Assembly: GCA_012517315.1 (NCBI GenBank)
Contig: JAAYVE010000045.1
Coordinates: 37,094 to 101,093 of the forward strand
Direction: 5' to 3'
Length of the DNA stretch: 64,000 bases
Source: Deltaproteobacteria bacterium
GTDB lineage: Bacteria; Desulfobacterota; Syntrophobacteria; Syntrophobacterales; Syntrophobacteraceae
Under the pieces are notes generated by a model. That model was given only the letters and a program-made list of their open reading frames with translations. It did not search any database and was not told the origin of the DNA. Every line of letters begins with the position of its first letter. Position 1 is the stretch's first letter. A program made the position numbers and the translations under genes. Shown in pieces: positions 53,239 through 62,303 of this stretch.

Positions 53239-54020
53239 TCCAATGGGTTGCCTGGCTTGGCGCCTTTTTTCTGGATCGGGTGGGGGAACTGGGCAGGTCC
53301 GGCCTTTTTTTCTATCGCATGATCCGCGGTCTTTTCAGACCACCAGGTAAATTCCATTTCGTGGTGAAACAGGTCTATTTCATCGGGACCAAATCCTTTT
53401 TCGTCATCGGATTTACGGGCGCGTTCACGGGCATGGTTTTGGGACTGCAGGGGTATTACACGCTCTCCAAGTTCGGATCGGAGGGTCTTCTCGGTTCGGC
53501 GGTCGCCCTCAGTCTCATCAGAGAACTGGGGCCGGTGCTTTCGGCACTCATGGTGACGGGGCGTGCGGGTTCGGCCATGTGTGCGGAGATCGGCATTATG
53601 CGCATCGAGGAACAGATCGATGCCCTCGAGTGCATGGCCATCGATCCACATGCCTACCTGGTGGCTCCCAAACTGATCGCGTGCCTGATCGCCCTTCCCC
53701 TGCTCACGGCTTTCTTCGACGTGGTGGGCATCCTGGGAGGATACGCCATTGGTGTGGACCTGCTCGGGCTCAGTTCAGGGATTTACATGGACGGCGTGGA
53801 ACGCAGCGTGGCCTGGGAAGATGTGTACATGGGGATCGTCAAATCCCTCTGGTTCGCCTTGCTCATCATTTGGATCTGCACTTACAAGGGCTTTTACGCC
53901 GGACTGGACGAAGGCAGCTTCGGTCCCGAACAGGTGAGCAAAGCCACCACAAACGCGGTGGTGGCCTCTTCGGTGTCGGTTCTTGTGTGTGATTATGTCG
54001 TGACCTCCATTTTGCTGTGA
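53235..54020 (+). CDS. mlaE: ABC transporter permease MlaE
   Basis: 261 aa. The MlaE/YrbE pattern: IRGLFRPPGKFHFVVKQVYFIGTKSFFVIGFTGAFTGMVLGLQGYYTLSKFG, REL GP-type RELGPVLSALMVTGRAGSAMCAEIGIMRIEEQIDALECMAIDPHAYLVAPKLIA, then several membrane helices ending VCDYVVTSILL. It is the integral membrane channel of the lipid transporter. Start and stop overlap its neighbours (ATGA; stop 17 nt before mlaD). Confidence 0.96.
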   Translation: MIQWVAWLGAFFLDRVGELGRSGLFFYRMIRGLFRPPGKFHFVVKQVYFIGTKSFFVIGFTGAFTGMVLGLQGYYTLSKFGSEGLLGSAVALSLIRELGPVLSALMVTGRAGSAMCAEIGIMRIEEQIDALECMAIDPHAYLVAPKLIACLIALPLLTAFFDVVGILGGYAIGVDLLGLSSGIYMDGVERSVAWEDVYMGIVKSLWFALLIIWICTYKGFYAGLDEGSFGPEQVSKATTNAVVASSVSVLVCDYVVTSILL

Positions 54021-54037
54021 TTGAAGGACTCGTGATC

Positions 54038-54502
54038 ATGGAGAGGAAAAGTGTGGAATTGGGGGTGGGAGTGTTTCTCCTCATCGGTTTGGCCTGTCTG
54101 GGTTACGTTTCGTTCCACCTGGGCGACATCAACCTCTGGAACCGCTCCAATTATGAAATCCATGCCCGGTTTTCAGACGTAGCCGGGTTGAAGCAGAAGG
54201 CGACAGTCACCATGGCCGGTGTCCAGATCGGTCAGGTGAAGAACATCGGCCTCAAAGATGGGCAGGCATGGATCACGTTCAGTATCGACAAGAACGTGCA
54301 GCTGGAGGAGGATTCCATCGCGAGCATCAAGACCATGGGGCTCATCGGCGACAAGTATGTCTCCATCAGCCCCGGCGGATCCGACGAGTATATCAAGCCG
54401 GGCGGTATTCTGCGGGAAACCCAGCCCCCCCTCGACATTGAGAACCTGCTTGGAAGGTTTGTTTTCGGAGGCATGGAAAAAGGCCAGACTGACAAACCCT
54501 GA
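54038..54502 (+). CDS. mlaD: MCE-domain protein MlaD
   Basis: 154 aa from the ATG at 54038 (GAAGGA upstream). An N-terminal membrane helix (VGVFLLIGLACLGYVSF) is followed by one MCE domain: YEIHARFSDVAGLKQKATVTMAGVQIGQVKNIGL and IKTMGLIGDKYVSISPGG. MlaD hexamers bind lipid and dock on MlaE. The length is near the usual 180 aa, with a short C-terminus. No mlaC or mlaA gene follows; a hairpin ends the operon. Confidence 0.95.
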   Translation: MERKSVELGVGVFLLIGLACLGYVSFHLGDINLWNRSNYEIHARFSDVAGLKQKATVTMAGVQIGQVKNIGLKDGQAWITFSIDKNVQLEEDSIASIKTMGLIGDKYVSISPGGSDEYIKPGGILRETQPPLDIENLLGRFVFGGMEKGQTDKP

Positions 54503-54611
54503 GGGAACCCCCCATGGCGGCCCTAGTCCCCGCAAACTGGAACCCGCCTATCCACACGAGGAAGGCAGGAGACCACAGGATGAAGCATATCTGAATCAAG
54601 GGACGAAAAAA

Positions 54612-54635
54612 GGCCCCCTGGAATTCCAGGGAGCC
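54612..54635. terminator. Terminator hairpin after mlaD and opposite the lipoprotein gene
   Basis: GGCCCCCTGGAATTCCAGGGAGCC (24 nt written here as one hairpin of two arms, 54612-54623 and 54624-54635) is an almost perfect inverted repeat, preceded by A6 and followed by TTCTCTT. It lies between the convergent mlaD and Ala-rich lipoprotein genes and can serve both. Confidence 0.7.
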
Positions 54636-54668
54636 TTCTCTTGCCAAATGACCTAAGAGTGCACCGAG

Positions 54669-54914
54669 TTACTTCTTCATTTTCTTCATGAAGACGCCCT
54701 CGCATTTCTCAGCGGCGGCTTCGGCCCTGCGGGCGGCAGCTTCTGCTCTGGCGACTGCAGCTTCAACGGCACGCATGTCAGCGGCGCACTTTGCTTCCAG
54801 GGCCTGGATTCTCTCGAGGCAGGGCTCAGGGCACTCAGGCTTCTGGACACATGCACAACCGGCGAAGTTTACGGCAAAAGCCACCAGGAACAACACAGCG
54901 ATAACTTTCTTCAT
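54669..54914 (-). CDS. Small alanine-rich Lpp/OprI-like lipoprotein
   Basis: 81 aa from the ATG at 54914 (TAAGGAGG upstream). Signal peptide MKKVIAVLFLVAFAVNFAGC with a lipobox; the mature part is an Ala/Glu-rich heptad coiled coil (RIQALEAKCAADMRAVEAAVARAEAAARRAEAAAEKC) ending in FMKKMKK. This is the shape of the Lpp/OprI group, including a basic C-terminus that in Lpp can be tied to peptidoglycan. Unusual for such proteins, extra cysteines lie in the mature part. Confidence 0.85.
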   Translation of the reverse strand: MKKVIAVLFLVAFAVNFAGCACVQKPECPEPCLERIQALEAKCAADMRAVEAAVARAEAAARRAEAAAEKCEGVFMKKMKK

Positions 54915-55169
54915 GACTCTTTCCTCCTTAAAAGCTGATCGGTAAAACCACAAGAAAACCATCCCTTTCAATCAAGGCCACGCTTGGCTTGCCTTACTCC
55001 CACCCCCTCTCTCCACGATCCATTGAGCCCAAAAACGCTGATTTCCTGTGTAGAAATCCAGGATAATTCATAAAATTAATGAAACGCTACTCCACAAAAT
55101 CGAGAAAATCAAGACATTTTTTGTGAAACGTCCTGAAAAATGGCTGAGGCCCTTGACGGACAGCAAGCA

Positions 55170-56123
55170 TCATTGCTGCATCGCTTCGACCAAGTTCAAG
55201 GAAGTGCCTTCCGATGCCAGATTGGTCACGTTGGTGGGCACACCGTTCTGAAGATGAACGGCGTTCATGAAACGCTTGCGGTCGATTTGCTGTGCCATGG
55301 GATGCTTGGCCAATTTGTCCAGGGCATACTGGAGGTAATCGGGGATTTTCTGGTAGACGTCGGGGTGAGCCTCCACAAAAACCTGGTCGCCCTTCTGACC
55401 GATTTTCACCGGCTCGTAGATGATTTCCAGCTTGGTGCCGATGGGCACATGGGGATAGAGCAAGCGAATGTGTTCAGGGTAGCAGCGAATGCAGCCGTGG
55501 CTCACAAGCCTGCCGACTCCCCAGGGCATGTGGGTGCCGTGAATTCCGTAGGCACCCGCCGAAAATTTCATGACGAATTCCCCAAGGGGATTGTCGGGGC
55601 CGGGGGGCATCTGAGCCATCCCATATTTCTCCTGAAGGGATGCGGGGATATACCAGGTGGGATTGGTTCGCTTGTCGTTGATGTGAAAAGTGCCGAGAGG
55701 TGTCTCCCAACCTTCGTCTCCGATTCCAATGGGGTAGGTTTGCACGGTGGAATTCTTCTTCTCGAAAAAGTAGATCCGCAGTTCAGGCACATTGATGACC
55801 AGTTGCTCAAGTTTCGAGGGCGGCAGCACCCAGAACGTGGGGATCATGATGCGCTTTCCCCTGGGAAGAATCCATGGATCCATCTTGGGGAAAAGGAGAT
55901 CGACTTCGTTGTACCCGAGACCAAACCGACGGGCGATTTCCAAAAGGTCCTCCTTGGGAGGGATCTTATAAAACGAAGGATTACCGATGACCGTCAAATC
56001 GGAGCGGTAAGGATACCTTTTCAGCTCCGCAGTGAATTCGTCGTCGGCCAAACCGTGCTGAGCGAGGATGCAACCCAAAGCCGCCGCAAGGATCAGTGCT
56101 AAAATCAGTCTTTTTGATTTCAT
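55170..56123 (-). CDS. Secreted L,D-transpeptidase (YkuD family, ErfK-like)
   Basis: 317 aa from the ATG at 56123; the upstream open frame is not coding-like. Signal peptide MKSKRLILALILAAALGCILA. After a LysM-like linker (KEDLLEIARRFGLGYNEVDLLFPKMDPWILPRGKRIMIP) comes the YkuD domain, LRIYFFEKKNSTVQTYPIGIGDEGWETPLGTFHIN, catalytic motif HGTHMPWGVGRLVSHGCIRCYPE (His and Cys). It forms peptidoglycan 3-3 bridges or anchors Lpp-type lipoproteins; an Lpp-like gene lies 256 bp away on the same strand. GGGAAAGAAA lies before the ATG. Confidence 0.94.
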   Translation of the reverse strand: MKSKRLILALILAAALGCILAQHGLADDEFTAELKRYPYRSDLTVIGNPSFYKIPPKEDLLEIARRFGLGYNEVDLLFPKMDPWILPRGKRIMIPTFWVLPPSKLEQLVINVPELRIYFFEKKNSTVQTYPIGIGDEGWETPLGTFHINDKRTNPTWYIPASLQEKYGMAQMPPGPDNPLGEFVMKFSAGAYGIHGTHMPWGVGRLVSHGCIRCYPEHIRLLYPHVPIGTKLEIIYEPVKIGQKGDQVFVEAHPDVYQKIPDYLQYALDKLAKHPMAQQIDRKRFMNAVHLQNGVPTNVTNLASEGTSLNLVEAMQQ

Positions 56124-56211
56124 GGAGTTTCTTTCCCGTTTTGCGAACAACAGCCCGTTTCTGAAGAGTTTGTGGAAAATAAAAAGTTCTCCCAAAATCA
56201 TCAAGTTTTTT

Positions 56212-56988
56212 TTAGGACTCGTTGGTGTGACGGGGGGGTGGGGGATGGTCCCGAAGATGGTGACCGCTGAGGTAGAAGAGGGGATCGCTTGTCCTGATCC
56301 GCCTTCGATTGAGCAGATCCCACCGAATCTTCCCCTGGGGTTTGCGGGGACTGAGCGTCTGGATGGATTCACAAGGGGTGACGATCCAGTGGACATCCAC
56401 GTCATGATCGGTCACCTCCAGGGAGGAGAATACCCGCGACTCATGGACGATGGCCACCAGCTTCACGTTTTCGGCCATCCACCCGAGTTCGCTCAAAATG
56501 GCATATTGCAGATCCAGGTGTCCGCAGCCGTCCCCGTGACGGCTTCCGTCCCTCCCAACAGCCCGTGCCGTTGCGACCATCAAGTCGATGGGCGGTGAGA
56601 GGACGGAGCGATAGGGGATCTTCGAAGCGAACGGATTGCCCGTTCGAGGATCTACAGCCGCTGGTCTCCTCCCAGGAGTCACAGCGCGGGGGTCCACTTT
56701 GAGGAAGCCTTTTTTGAGAGAGCCTGAGGGAATCACGAGGACCTTTCCGTCCGTGAGCACGTTGAGGCGCACCTGCTTCAGGGCTGCTTCCGGAGAGACG
56801 AACACGCACTTGGAGTTACGGTAAAGGGCGAGGCGTCTGAGGCGCTCGGCCACTCTCCCCCACCGTTCCTCCCCGATGTCCAGATACTCCTTCTCCGTCT
56901 CGTGCATACCCTGAAGACCTCGGAAAATGCTCCCCTGAACAGGACTGTGTCGCCGGGTTGCGGGGTCCTGGTTGCCTCTTCCCCCCAT
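56212..56988 (-). CDS. 5-formyltetrahydrofolate cyclo-ligase-family protein
   Basis: 258 aa from a possible ATG at 56988; another at 56907 is preceded by GAGG. The family core is visible: RNSKCVFVSPEAALKQVRLNVLTDGKVLVIPSG, later GRRPAAVDPRTGNPF, then IDLMVATARAVGRDGSRHGDGCGHLDLQYAIL with the GxGxG-like loop, and VHESRVFSSLEVTDHDVDVHWIVTP. Members close 5-formyl-THF to 5,10-methenyl-THF using ATP. It is longer than bacterial FTCL of about 190 aa, and resembles the COG0212-like archaeal/plant-type relative, so exact activity is uncertain. Confidence 0.7.
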   Translation of the reverse strand: MGGRGNQDPATRRHSPVQGSIFRGLQGMHETEKEYLDIGEERWGRVAERLRRLALYRNSKCVFVSPEAALKQVRLNVLTDGKVLVIPSGSLKKGFLKVDPRAVTPGRRPAAVDPRTGNPFASKIPYRSVLSPPIDLMVATARAVGRDGSRHGDGCGHLDLQYAILSELGWMAENVKLVAIVHESRVFSSLEVTDHDVDVHWIVTPCESIQTLSPRKPQGKIRWDLLNRRRIRTSDPLFYLSGHHLRDHPPPPRHTNES

Positions 56989-57267
56989 GGGTGTGCCGTG
57001 GCCCGTCGGAAGCCCTTGGCACTGGGTTCCCCATCCGAAACCTGCTTGAACTTTAACGGGGATTGACCTATAGAACAAGGCATGAAGAGAGTTTTATGGT
57101 TTCCGGTGAAAGCCTTTTCCCCATTTCCCATGCGAAGGCGGCACGAAAGGGAACAGTGGCCGGTCGCAGGGTGAGGCATCTTCATCCGGCGGACCCACTA
57201 AAGGATGACCCGGTTCCATTCCAGTGCTTCTCCCGGATGAAAGTGAACGCACAAGGAGGATTATTCC

Positions 57268-58401
57268 ATGGCGACAAAGAAAGCGGACATGCGACCAGAG
57301 AATGTGAAGAAGCGTTTCCCCAACAGTGTGGTTCCCCTCGTGAACAGCAAGGCGTTGCTGCAGGCCGCCAGGAAATACAATGCCATGATCATGGCCTGCA
57401 ACATCCGGTGCCGTTTGCCGGTGGAAGGCATCGTCCTCGCATCCATGGCGTCCAATTCCCCGGTGATGTACGAGATCGCCAAGTCGGAGTTGGGCTACAC
57501 GGAATTCACCCCTGCCACTTTCGTGCAGTTCATCGTTCAAGAAAATGAACGCATGGGAAACACCAAGGTGCCTTTCGCCATTCACGGCGATCACATCACG
57601 GTGAAGAAGCCGGCTGAAGTGGAGGGCGTTCGGAGCCTCATCGCCGCAGAACTGGAAGCGGGGTTCACGTCTTTTGCCATCGACGCCTCTCACATGGAGA
57701 ATCAGCTGAACCTCGAGGCCACTTCGGACCTGGCCGGGCCGATCATTGCAGCAGGGCTGGGTTTGGAGGTGGAACTGGGGGAGATCGGGGCCAAGAGCGG
57801 GAGCGCGGAAGGCTTCACGCAACCCGACGAGGCGGAGTGGTTCATTGGAAACCTGAACCAACGGGGAATCAAGCCGGATTTGCTCGCCATCAACAACGGG
57901 TCCATCCATGGCACGTATTTCGGCACCGCTCACGAAGGCATTCAGCTGGACCTGACCCTGGAGATCTGGAAGGCCATCCAATCATGGTCGGTGGACATTG
58001 CCCAGCATGGAATCACGGGGACTTCCCTGGAAAAGATTTCCTCCTTCATCCAGTATGGTATTCGCAAGGGGAATGTGGGAACCCTGTGGCAGAACATTTC
58101 ATTCGGGCTTGCCATGAACCAGGACGGCAATGCCATCACCACGGCGGACCGCCAGTACATAAAGCGGCCTTACCGTGGCGTACCCGATGAGCTATGGCAG
58201 GAGATTGCGGCCTGGGCGGTGGAAACCGGAAACACGGGGGGCAACATCAAGAATGCCAACAAGGCCTTCCTGGCAAGCCTCAATGCGATCCCCCTGGCCT
58301 GTCGGAAGCGCATCACCGACCATGCCTACGAAGAGGCCATCCGCCTTTTTGAAGCGACCCATTCCATTGGTCTGGGGGAAGCCGTCTGGGATTTCCTGTG
58401 A
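57268..58401 (+). CDS. Class II fructose-bisphosphate aldolase-like protein
   Basis: 377 aa, AAGGAGG before the ATG. It has class II zinc-aldolase landmarks: AIHGDHITVKKPAEVEG (Asp/His zinc site), GFTSFAIDASHMENQLN, LEVELGEIGAKSG, LAINNGSIHGTYF and DIAQHGITGTSLEKI (further zinc His and phosphate-binding GTS). It cleaves or condenses ketose bisphosphates, most likely fructose 1,6-bisphosphate. About 60-70 residues at the C-terminus (GGNIKNANKAFLASLNAIPLACRKRITDHAYEEAI) form an extra helical tail, so a variant substrate cannot be excluded. Confidence 0.82.
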   Translation: MATKKADMRPENVKKRFPNSVVPLVNSKALLQAARKYNAMIMACNIRCRLPVEGIVLASMASNSPVMYEIAKSELGYTEFTPATFVQFIVQENERMGNTKVPFAIHGDHITVKKPAEVEGVRSLIAAELEAGFTSFAIDASHMENQLNLEATSDLAGPIIAAGLGLEVELGEIGAKSGSAEGFTQPDEAEWFIGNLNQRGIKPDLLAINNGSIHGTYFGTAHEGIQLDLTLEIWKAIQSWSVDIAQHGITGTSLEKISSFIQYGIRKGNVGTLWQNISFGLAMNQDGNAITTADRQYIKRPYRGVPDELWQEIAAWAVETGNTGGNIKNANKAFLASLNAIPLACRKRITDHAYEEAIRLFEATHSIGLGEAVWDFL

Positions 58402-58519
58402 ATGAAGGTGTACGTGGAAGCGGAAGGAGAAATCTTCCAGGCGGGCAGTACACGCGAAAGGTGATGGTCGGGGGCGGGTTTTCGCATCCCCGACGAGATG
58501 GGCGAGGCTGCCTTCATCT

Positions 58520-60859
58520 TTACGATGCGGATGCTTCCTTGGGCTCCACCCACTCCCAGCGTGTGCCGGAGGGGGTGTCGGTGACCCTTATCCCCAAGCG
58601 GAGCAGTTCATTCCTCAATTCATCAGCCCTCTGCCAATCCGCATTTCGGCGGGCCTCCGCCCGCATCTTCAGAAGGGCGTCCTCCACCTCGCCCAAGGGC
58701 CTCAGTTGGAGATCGAACAGGCCGAGGACAGCATTGAGTCTCTGCAGCGTCTCAAGAAGCTGGGTTTTCTGGGCTTCCCCCAGCTGGGAGTGGTCCATGA
58801 TCAGGTTGATCTCCCGGGCGAAGCGGAAAAGGGCTGCAATAGCCCGGGGTGTGTTGAGATCATCGGCCAAGGCCTCGAAAAACCCCTGCTCCAGTCTATA
58901 GGTGAGTTCCGCAACGGACGGCTGTTCTCCCTCAGTACAGGGAGTATGGTGAATGCGGTTGATGAACTCTCTCAATCGATGAAATGCTTTTGCGGCATGA
59001 CGGATGTTTTCCCTGTTGATGTGGAGCGGTTTTCGGTAGTGCGTGCTCAGAAGCCAGTAGCGGAGTTCCCCAGGGGAGAGTCCTTGTTCCAGCAGGTCCA
59101 TGACGGCGGTGTTGCCATCGACTTGCTCCGTTTGCCTGTCGTCCTTTCCGGACCAGATCCTTTCACACACCATCCAGATATTGGCAAAAGGCTTGCCGGT
59201 GAGCGCCTGGCCGATTTCTCTCACGTTTTCCAGGTGGGGAAAGAGAAAATCCATGCTGCTCACCTGGATGTCTATGGGCGATCCCAGGTCGTGGATGGCG
59301 GCGGACGCTGAGGCAATGTGCCATGTGGGTAGCACGTTGCCCCATTCCGTTTTCATGCAGATGCCCCTTTTGAGTTCCGCCAGGGTGGCTCTCTTGAGCA
59401 GAGTGAAATCCCTTGGATTGAGCTTTTCGTACGCATCCAGATCCACGGTGGTACCGAGCCGGATTTTTTTTAGGTCGATCTTTGACAGTGCTCCGTAGTC
59501 CCTGGATTTTGTCAGGTCGAAGTAAATGGAGCGCAGTTTCTCGTAGGCATACTCCCTTGCGACGAGAGCACGGGTGTTGCTCTCGATGACGTCGAGGCGT
59601 TCGGAAGTCTTCACACAGCGATATCCCCTCTGGATCCCCAATTGATTGAGAACCCGGAGGAAATCTTCCAACTGCCGCTGCACGTAAAGAGAGAGGTCCA
59701 TTGCGGCGGCGATGGAGCCCTGGACGGTGCGGCTGTCCAAGTCGGGGATGAGAACCACCTGGTCCACGTAGAAACCCTTGGACTGCAGAAACCTCGTGAG
59801 GAGATCGGACACGATAAACCGCCGGGAGTCCTGGATGGTGAGAGGGCGGTCGAGGGGGGGTCCCGTTGTGGCGATCCGCGCTTTGCCCTCCTTGAGCGGC
59901 TTGAAGTCGGTCTTTTCTCGGGTGAGAAGATCGAAAAAGCGGAAGTCTGGTTCCAGGAGCGTCGTGAAGAGGTTGGTGCTCAAGTAGCGGTCCCCTCCGT
60001 CGGGCAAGACCGTGACGACGATGCCTTCTTTCATCTCCCTTGCCACGGCCACTGCTCCCGCCATGGCGGCGCCGGAACTCATCCCCGCGAAAATTCCCTC
60101 TTCGCGGGCAAGTCGCCTGGCCATTTCAAAAGCTTCCTCGTCCCGGATGTGAATCACGCGATCGAGGGCATGGCGGTCGAAGATGCCGGGCACATAGGAT
60201 TCCTTCATGTTTTTGAGGCCCTGCACCTTGTGGCCTGGATACGGTTCCACTCCAATGACCTCGATGCCGGGATTGCTGGCTTTCATCGCCCGGAGGATGC
60301 CCATGGCCGTGCCGGTCGTGCCCAGAGTGACGACGACTGCGCTGACCTTCCCTTCCGTCTGTTCGATGATCTCGGGTCCTGTCCCCAGTTCATGGGCGGC
60401 TGGGTTGGCCGGATTGTTGAACTGGTCGGGCATGAAGTAGCGGTCCGGGTTCTCCCGGACCATTTCGTAGACCTTCTCAATGGCTCCGTCTGTGCCCAGG
60501 GCTCCTGGTGTCAGCAGGATTTCCGCACCCAAGGCCTTGAGGATCTTCTGCCTTTCCAGGCTCGCTGTCTCCGGCATGGCCAGGACAAGCCGGTAGCCTT
60601 TCACAGCGGCGACCATGGCCAGCCCGATGCCGGTATTGCCACTCGTCGCCTCAATGATGATCCTCCCGCGTTTCAAGAGACCCTGTTTCTCAGCGGCTTC
60701 GATCATGTGCAGGGCAGGACGGTCCTTGATGGAGCCGCCGGGGTTCTTGGCTTCCCACTTGGCATAAAGGGTCACGCCGGGATTGGGGTTCAGCCTGTTG
60801 ATGCGGATGAGGGGAGTATTACCGATGCATTCCAATATATTGGAAAAAACATTCTTCAT
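58520..60859 (-). CDS. Cysteine synthase fused to a degenerate cysteinyl-tRNA synthetase-like module
   Basis: 779 aa from the ATG at 60859 (GGAAAG upstream). Residues 1-305 are an O-acetylserine sulfhydrylase (CysK/CysM): PLP Lys45 in GGSIKDRPA, SGNTGIG at 73-79, GTTGTAMG near 179 and SSGAAMAG at 260-267, all intact. Residues about 325-779 follow a CysRS from end to end, including the fold LTKSRDYGALSKIDLKK, WHI at 512-514, IDIQVSSMDFLFPH, LRYWLLSTHYRKPL and the helical C-terminus. But HIGH is replaced by TIQD at 340-343, KMSKS is lost (570-580 SGKDDRQTEQV) and zinc ligands Cys28, Cys209 and Glu238 become Thr, Ser and Val; His541 (His234-equivalent) stays. The synthase is probably active, the synthetase part not. 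Confidence 0.88.
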   Translation of the reverse strand: MKNVFSNILECIGNTPLIRINRLNPNPGVTLYAKWEAKNPGGSIKDRPALHMIEAAEKQGLLKRGRIIIEATSGNTGIGLAMVAAVKGYRLVLAMPETASLERQKILKALGAEILLTPGALGTDGAIEKVYEMVRENPDRYFMPDQFNNPANPAAHELGTGPEIIEQTEGKVSAVVVTLGTTGTAMGILRAMKASNPGIEVIGVEPYPGHKVQGLKNMKESYVPGIFDRHALDRVIHIRDEEAFEMARRLAREEGIFAGMSSGAAMAGAVAVAREMKEGIVVTVLPDGGDRYLSTNLFTTLLEPDFRFFDLLTREKTDFKPLKEGKARIATTGPPLDRPLTIQDSRRFIVSDLLTRFLQSKGFYVDQVVLIPDLDSRTVQGSIAAAMDLSLYVQRQLEDFLRVLNQLGIQRGYRCVKTSERLDVIESNTRALVAREYAYEKLRSIYFDLTKSRDYGALSKIDLKKIRLGTTVDLDAYEKLNPRDFTLLKRATLAELKRGICMKTEWGNVLPTWHIASASAAIHDLGSPIDIQVSSMDFLFPHLENVREIGQALTGKPFANIWMVCERIWSGKDDRQTEQVDGNTAVMDLLEQGLSPGELRYWLLSTHYRKPLHINRENIRHAAKAFHRLREFINRIHHTPCTEGEQPSVAELTYRLEQGFFEALADDLNTPRAIAALFRFAREINLIMDHSQLGEAQKTQLLETLQRLNAVLGLFDLQLRPLGEVEDALLKMRAEARRNADWQRADELRNELLRLGIRVTDTPSGTRWEWVEPKEASAS

Positions 60860-61218
60860 GGAATGACGCTTTCCTGTTTTGAAACGGGCCCGGAGACTCA
60901 AGCACACGGACCAGATGCCCCAATTCAATGAACCCTCATGGCAAGCGTGCGTGCCGCAGTGCACGAACGGTGTGCCGACGGTCTCCTGCTGAACATCTCG
61001 TTTTATAGGCAGGCTGAACGTTTCTTGTCAAAACCTTTCAGGAGGCACCAGCCGGGGCGGTTCCTTGGGTTTTCCACCCAGCGAGAGGTCCACAGGGAGT
61101 TGAAATTCCACTTTGATTTGACCTCCATTTCCCTTGGCGGTATAAGGGTTCACGTTTTCGATCCTGTTCACTGCATTCCATCTATAACGAGAGGGAAGTT
61201 GAAGCAGAGGAGCGGTCC
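60860..61218. other. Divergent intergenic region between cysteine synthase fusion and panE-like gene
   Basis: About 360 bp with no gene. It holds a strong promoter for the rightward gene at 61118-61146. The leftward gene's promoter was not identified. Confidence 0.6.
61118..61146 (+). promoter_or_regulatory. Strong sigma70-like promoter for the panE-like gene
   Basis: TTGACC (61118-61123) and TATAAG (61141-61146) at the optimal 17-nt spacing, 73 nt before the start codon. The best promoter match by eye in this window. Confidence 0.65.
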
Positions 61219-62166
61219 ATGAAAGTCGGTGTCATGGGGACGGGAGCCATCGGCGGGTATTTTGGGGGACTTCTTGCCCTCTCGGGGGTGGACACGCATT
61301 TTGTCGCGAGAGGGAAGCACTACCGTGCCATTCTGGAAGACGGGCTTCACATCGTGTCGAGCGAAAAGACCCATCATGTCCTGATCCACGTGACCGCCGA
61401 GCCGGATGAGATCGGGCCGGTGGACCTACTTCTTTTTTGTGTGAAATCCTACGACACCGACTACGCCGCCCAGATCATCGAGCCGATGGTGGAGGAGGAC
61501 ACCGTCATCATCAGCCTTCAGAACGGGATCGACAACCAGGACAAGCTGAGCCAGCTCTATGGAAGCGACAAGGTGATGGCTGGCACCGCTTTCATCGAGG
61601 CCTCCATCGCCTCACCCGGCGTTATCGCGCAGATGGGAAAGCCGGGTCGCATTGTCTTCGGGGAGCTGTCCGGGGAACGGACCAGCCGCGCCGAAAAAAT
61701 CCTCCACCTTTTCCAGGGCGCCGGCATCGAGGTGGAGTTGAGTCTCGACATTCGGAGAGTCCTCTGGGAGAAATTCCTATTCATCTGCGGTATCCACGGG
61801 GTGAGCACACTGTCCCGGTCTCCGCTGGGCCTCGTTCTGGCCGTTCCCGAATCCCGCGATCTGGTCATGGGGGTGATGAAAGAGGTGGAACTTCTCGCTC
61901 GCAGGCAGGGGGTGAACCTTCCGGAGAACGCCGTGGAAAATGCCATGGCCCTTGCGGAGGGCTACAACCGTAATTTCAAGCCGTCCATGCTTAGAGACTT
62001 GGAATGGCGCAGATTCATGGAACTGGATGCTCTCAATGGAATGGTCGTGAAACTGGGGAAACAAGTGGGAATGGAGACGCCCTTGAACCATGCGATCTAT
62101 GCCTGCCTCAACCTGGAGAATCAAAAGATCGCCAACCCCGTATGGGCATTTCAGTGGGAAGGCTGA
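61219..62166 (+). CDS. panE: 2-Dehydropantoate 2-reductase (ApbA/PanE family)
   Basis: 315 aa. Dinucleotide fold GVMGTGAIGGYFGGLLALSG; FCVKSYDT; catalytic Lys region in the C-terminal domain, RRVLWEKFLFICGIHGVSTLSRSPLG, and substrate Asn/Ser around EVELLARRQGVNL. It reduces ketopantoate to pantoate with NADPH, a step towards CoA; coaBC lies 12 kb away. ApbA/PanE paralogues sometimes reduce other 2-oxo acids, so the specific substrate is not certain. AGAGGAG precedes the ATG. Confidence 0.85.
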   Translation: MKVGVMGTGAIGGYFGGLLALSGVDTHFVARGKHYRAILEDGLHIVSSEKTHHVLIHVTAEPDEIGPVDLLLFCVKSYDTDYAAQIIEPMVEEDTVIISLQNGIDNQDKLSQLYGSDKVMAGTAFIEASIASPGVIAQMGKPGRIVFGELSGERTSRAEKILHLFQGAGIEVELSLDIRRVLWEKFLFICGIHGVSTLSRSPLGLVLAVPESRDLVMGVMKEVELLARRQGVNLPENAVENAMALAEGYNRNFKPSMLRDLEWRRFMELDALNGMVVKLGKQVGMETPLNHAIYACLNLENQKIANPVWAFQWEG

Positions 62167-62303
62167 CAAGCCCTTGCCGTGCCTCTCACGATTGACTGCT
62201 TTGCTGCCGGCCTTCTGCCATTCCGCGTTGGCGGGAGACGGTGAAGGCGATACCCTGCCGGGGCGCGAGGCAATACTCTGGGTTCTGCTGGAGGGATGGA
62301 ACG

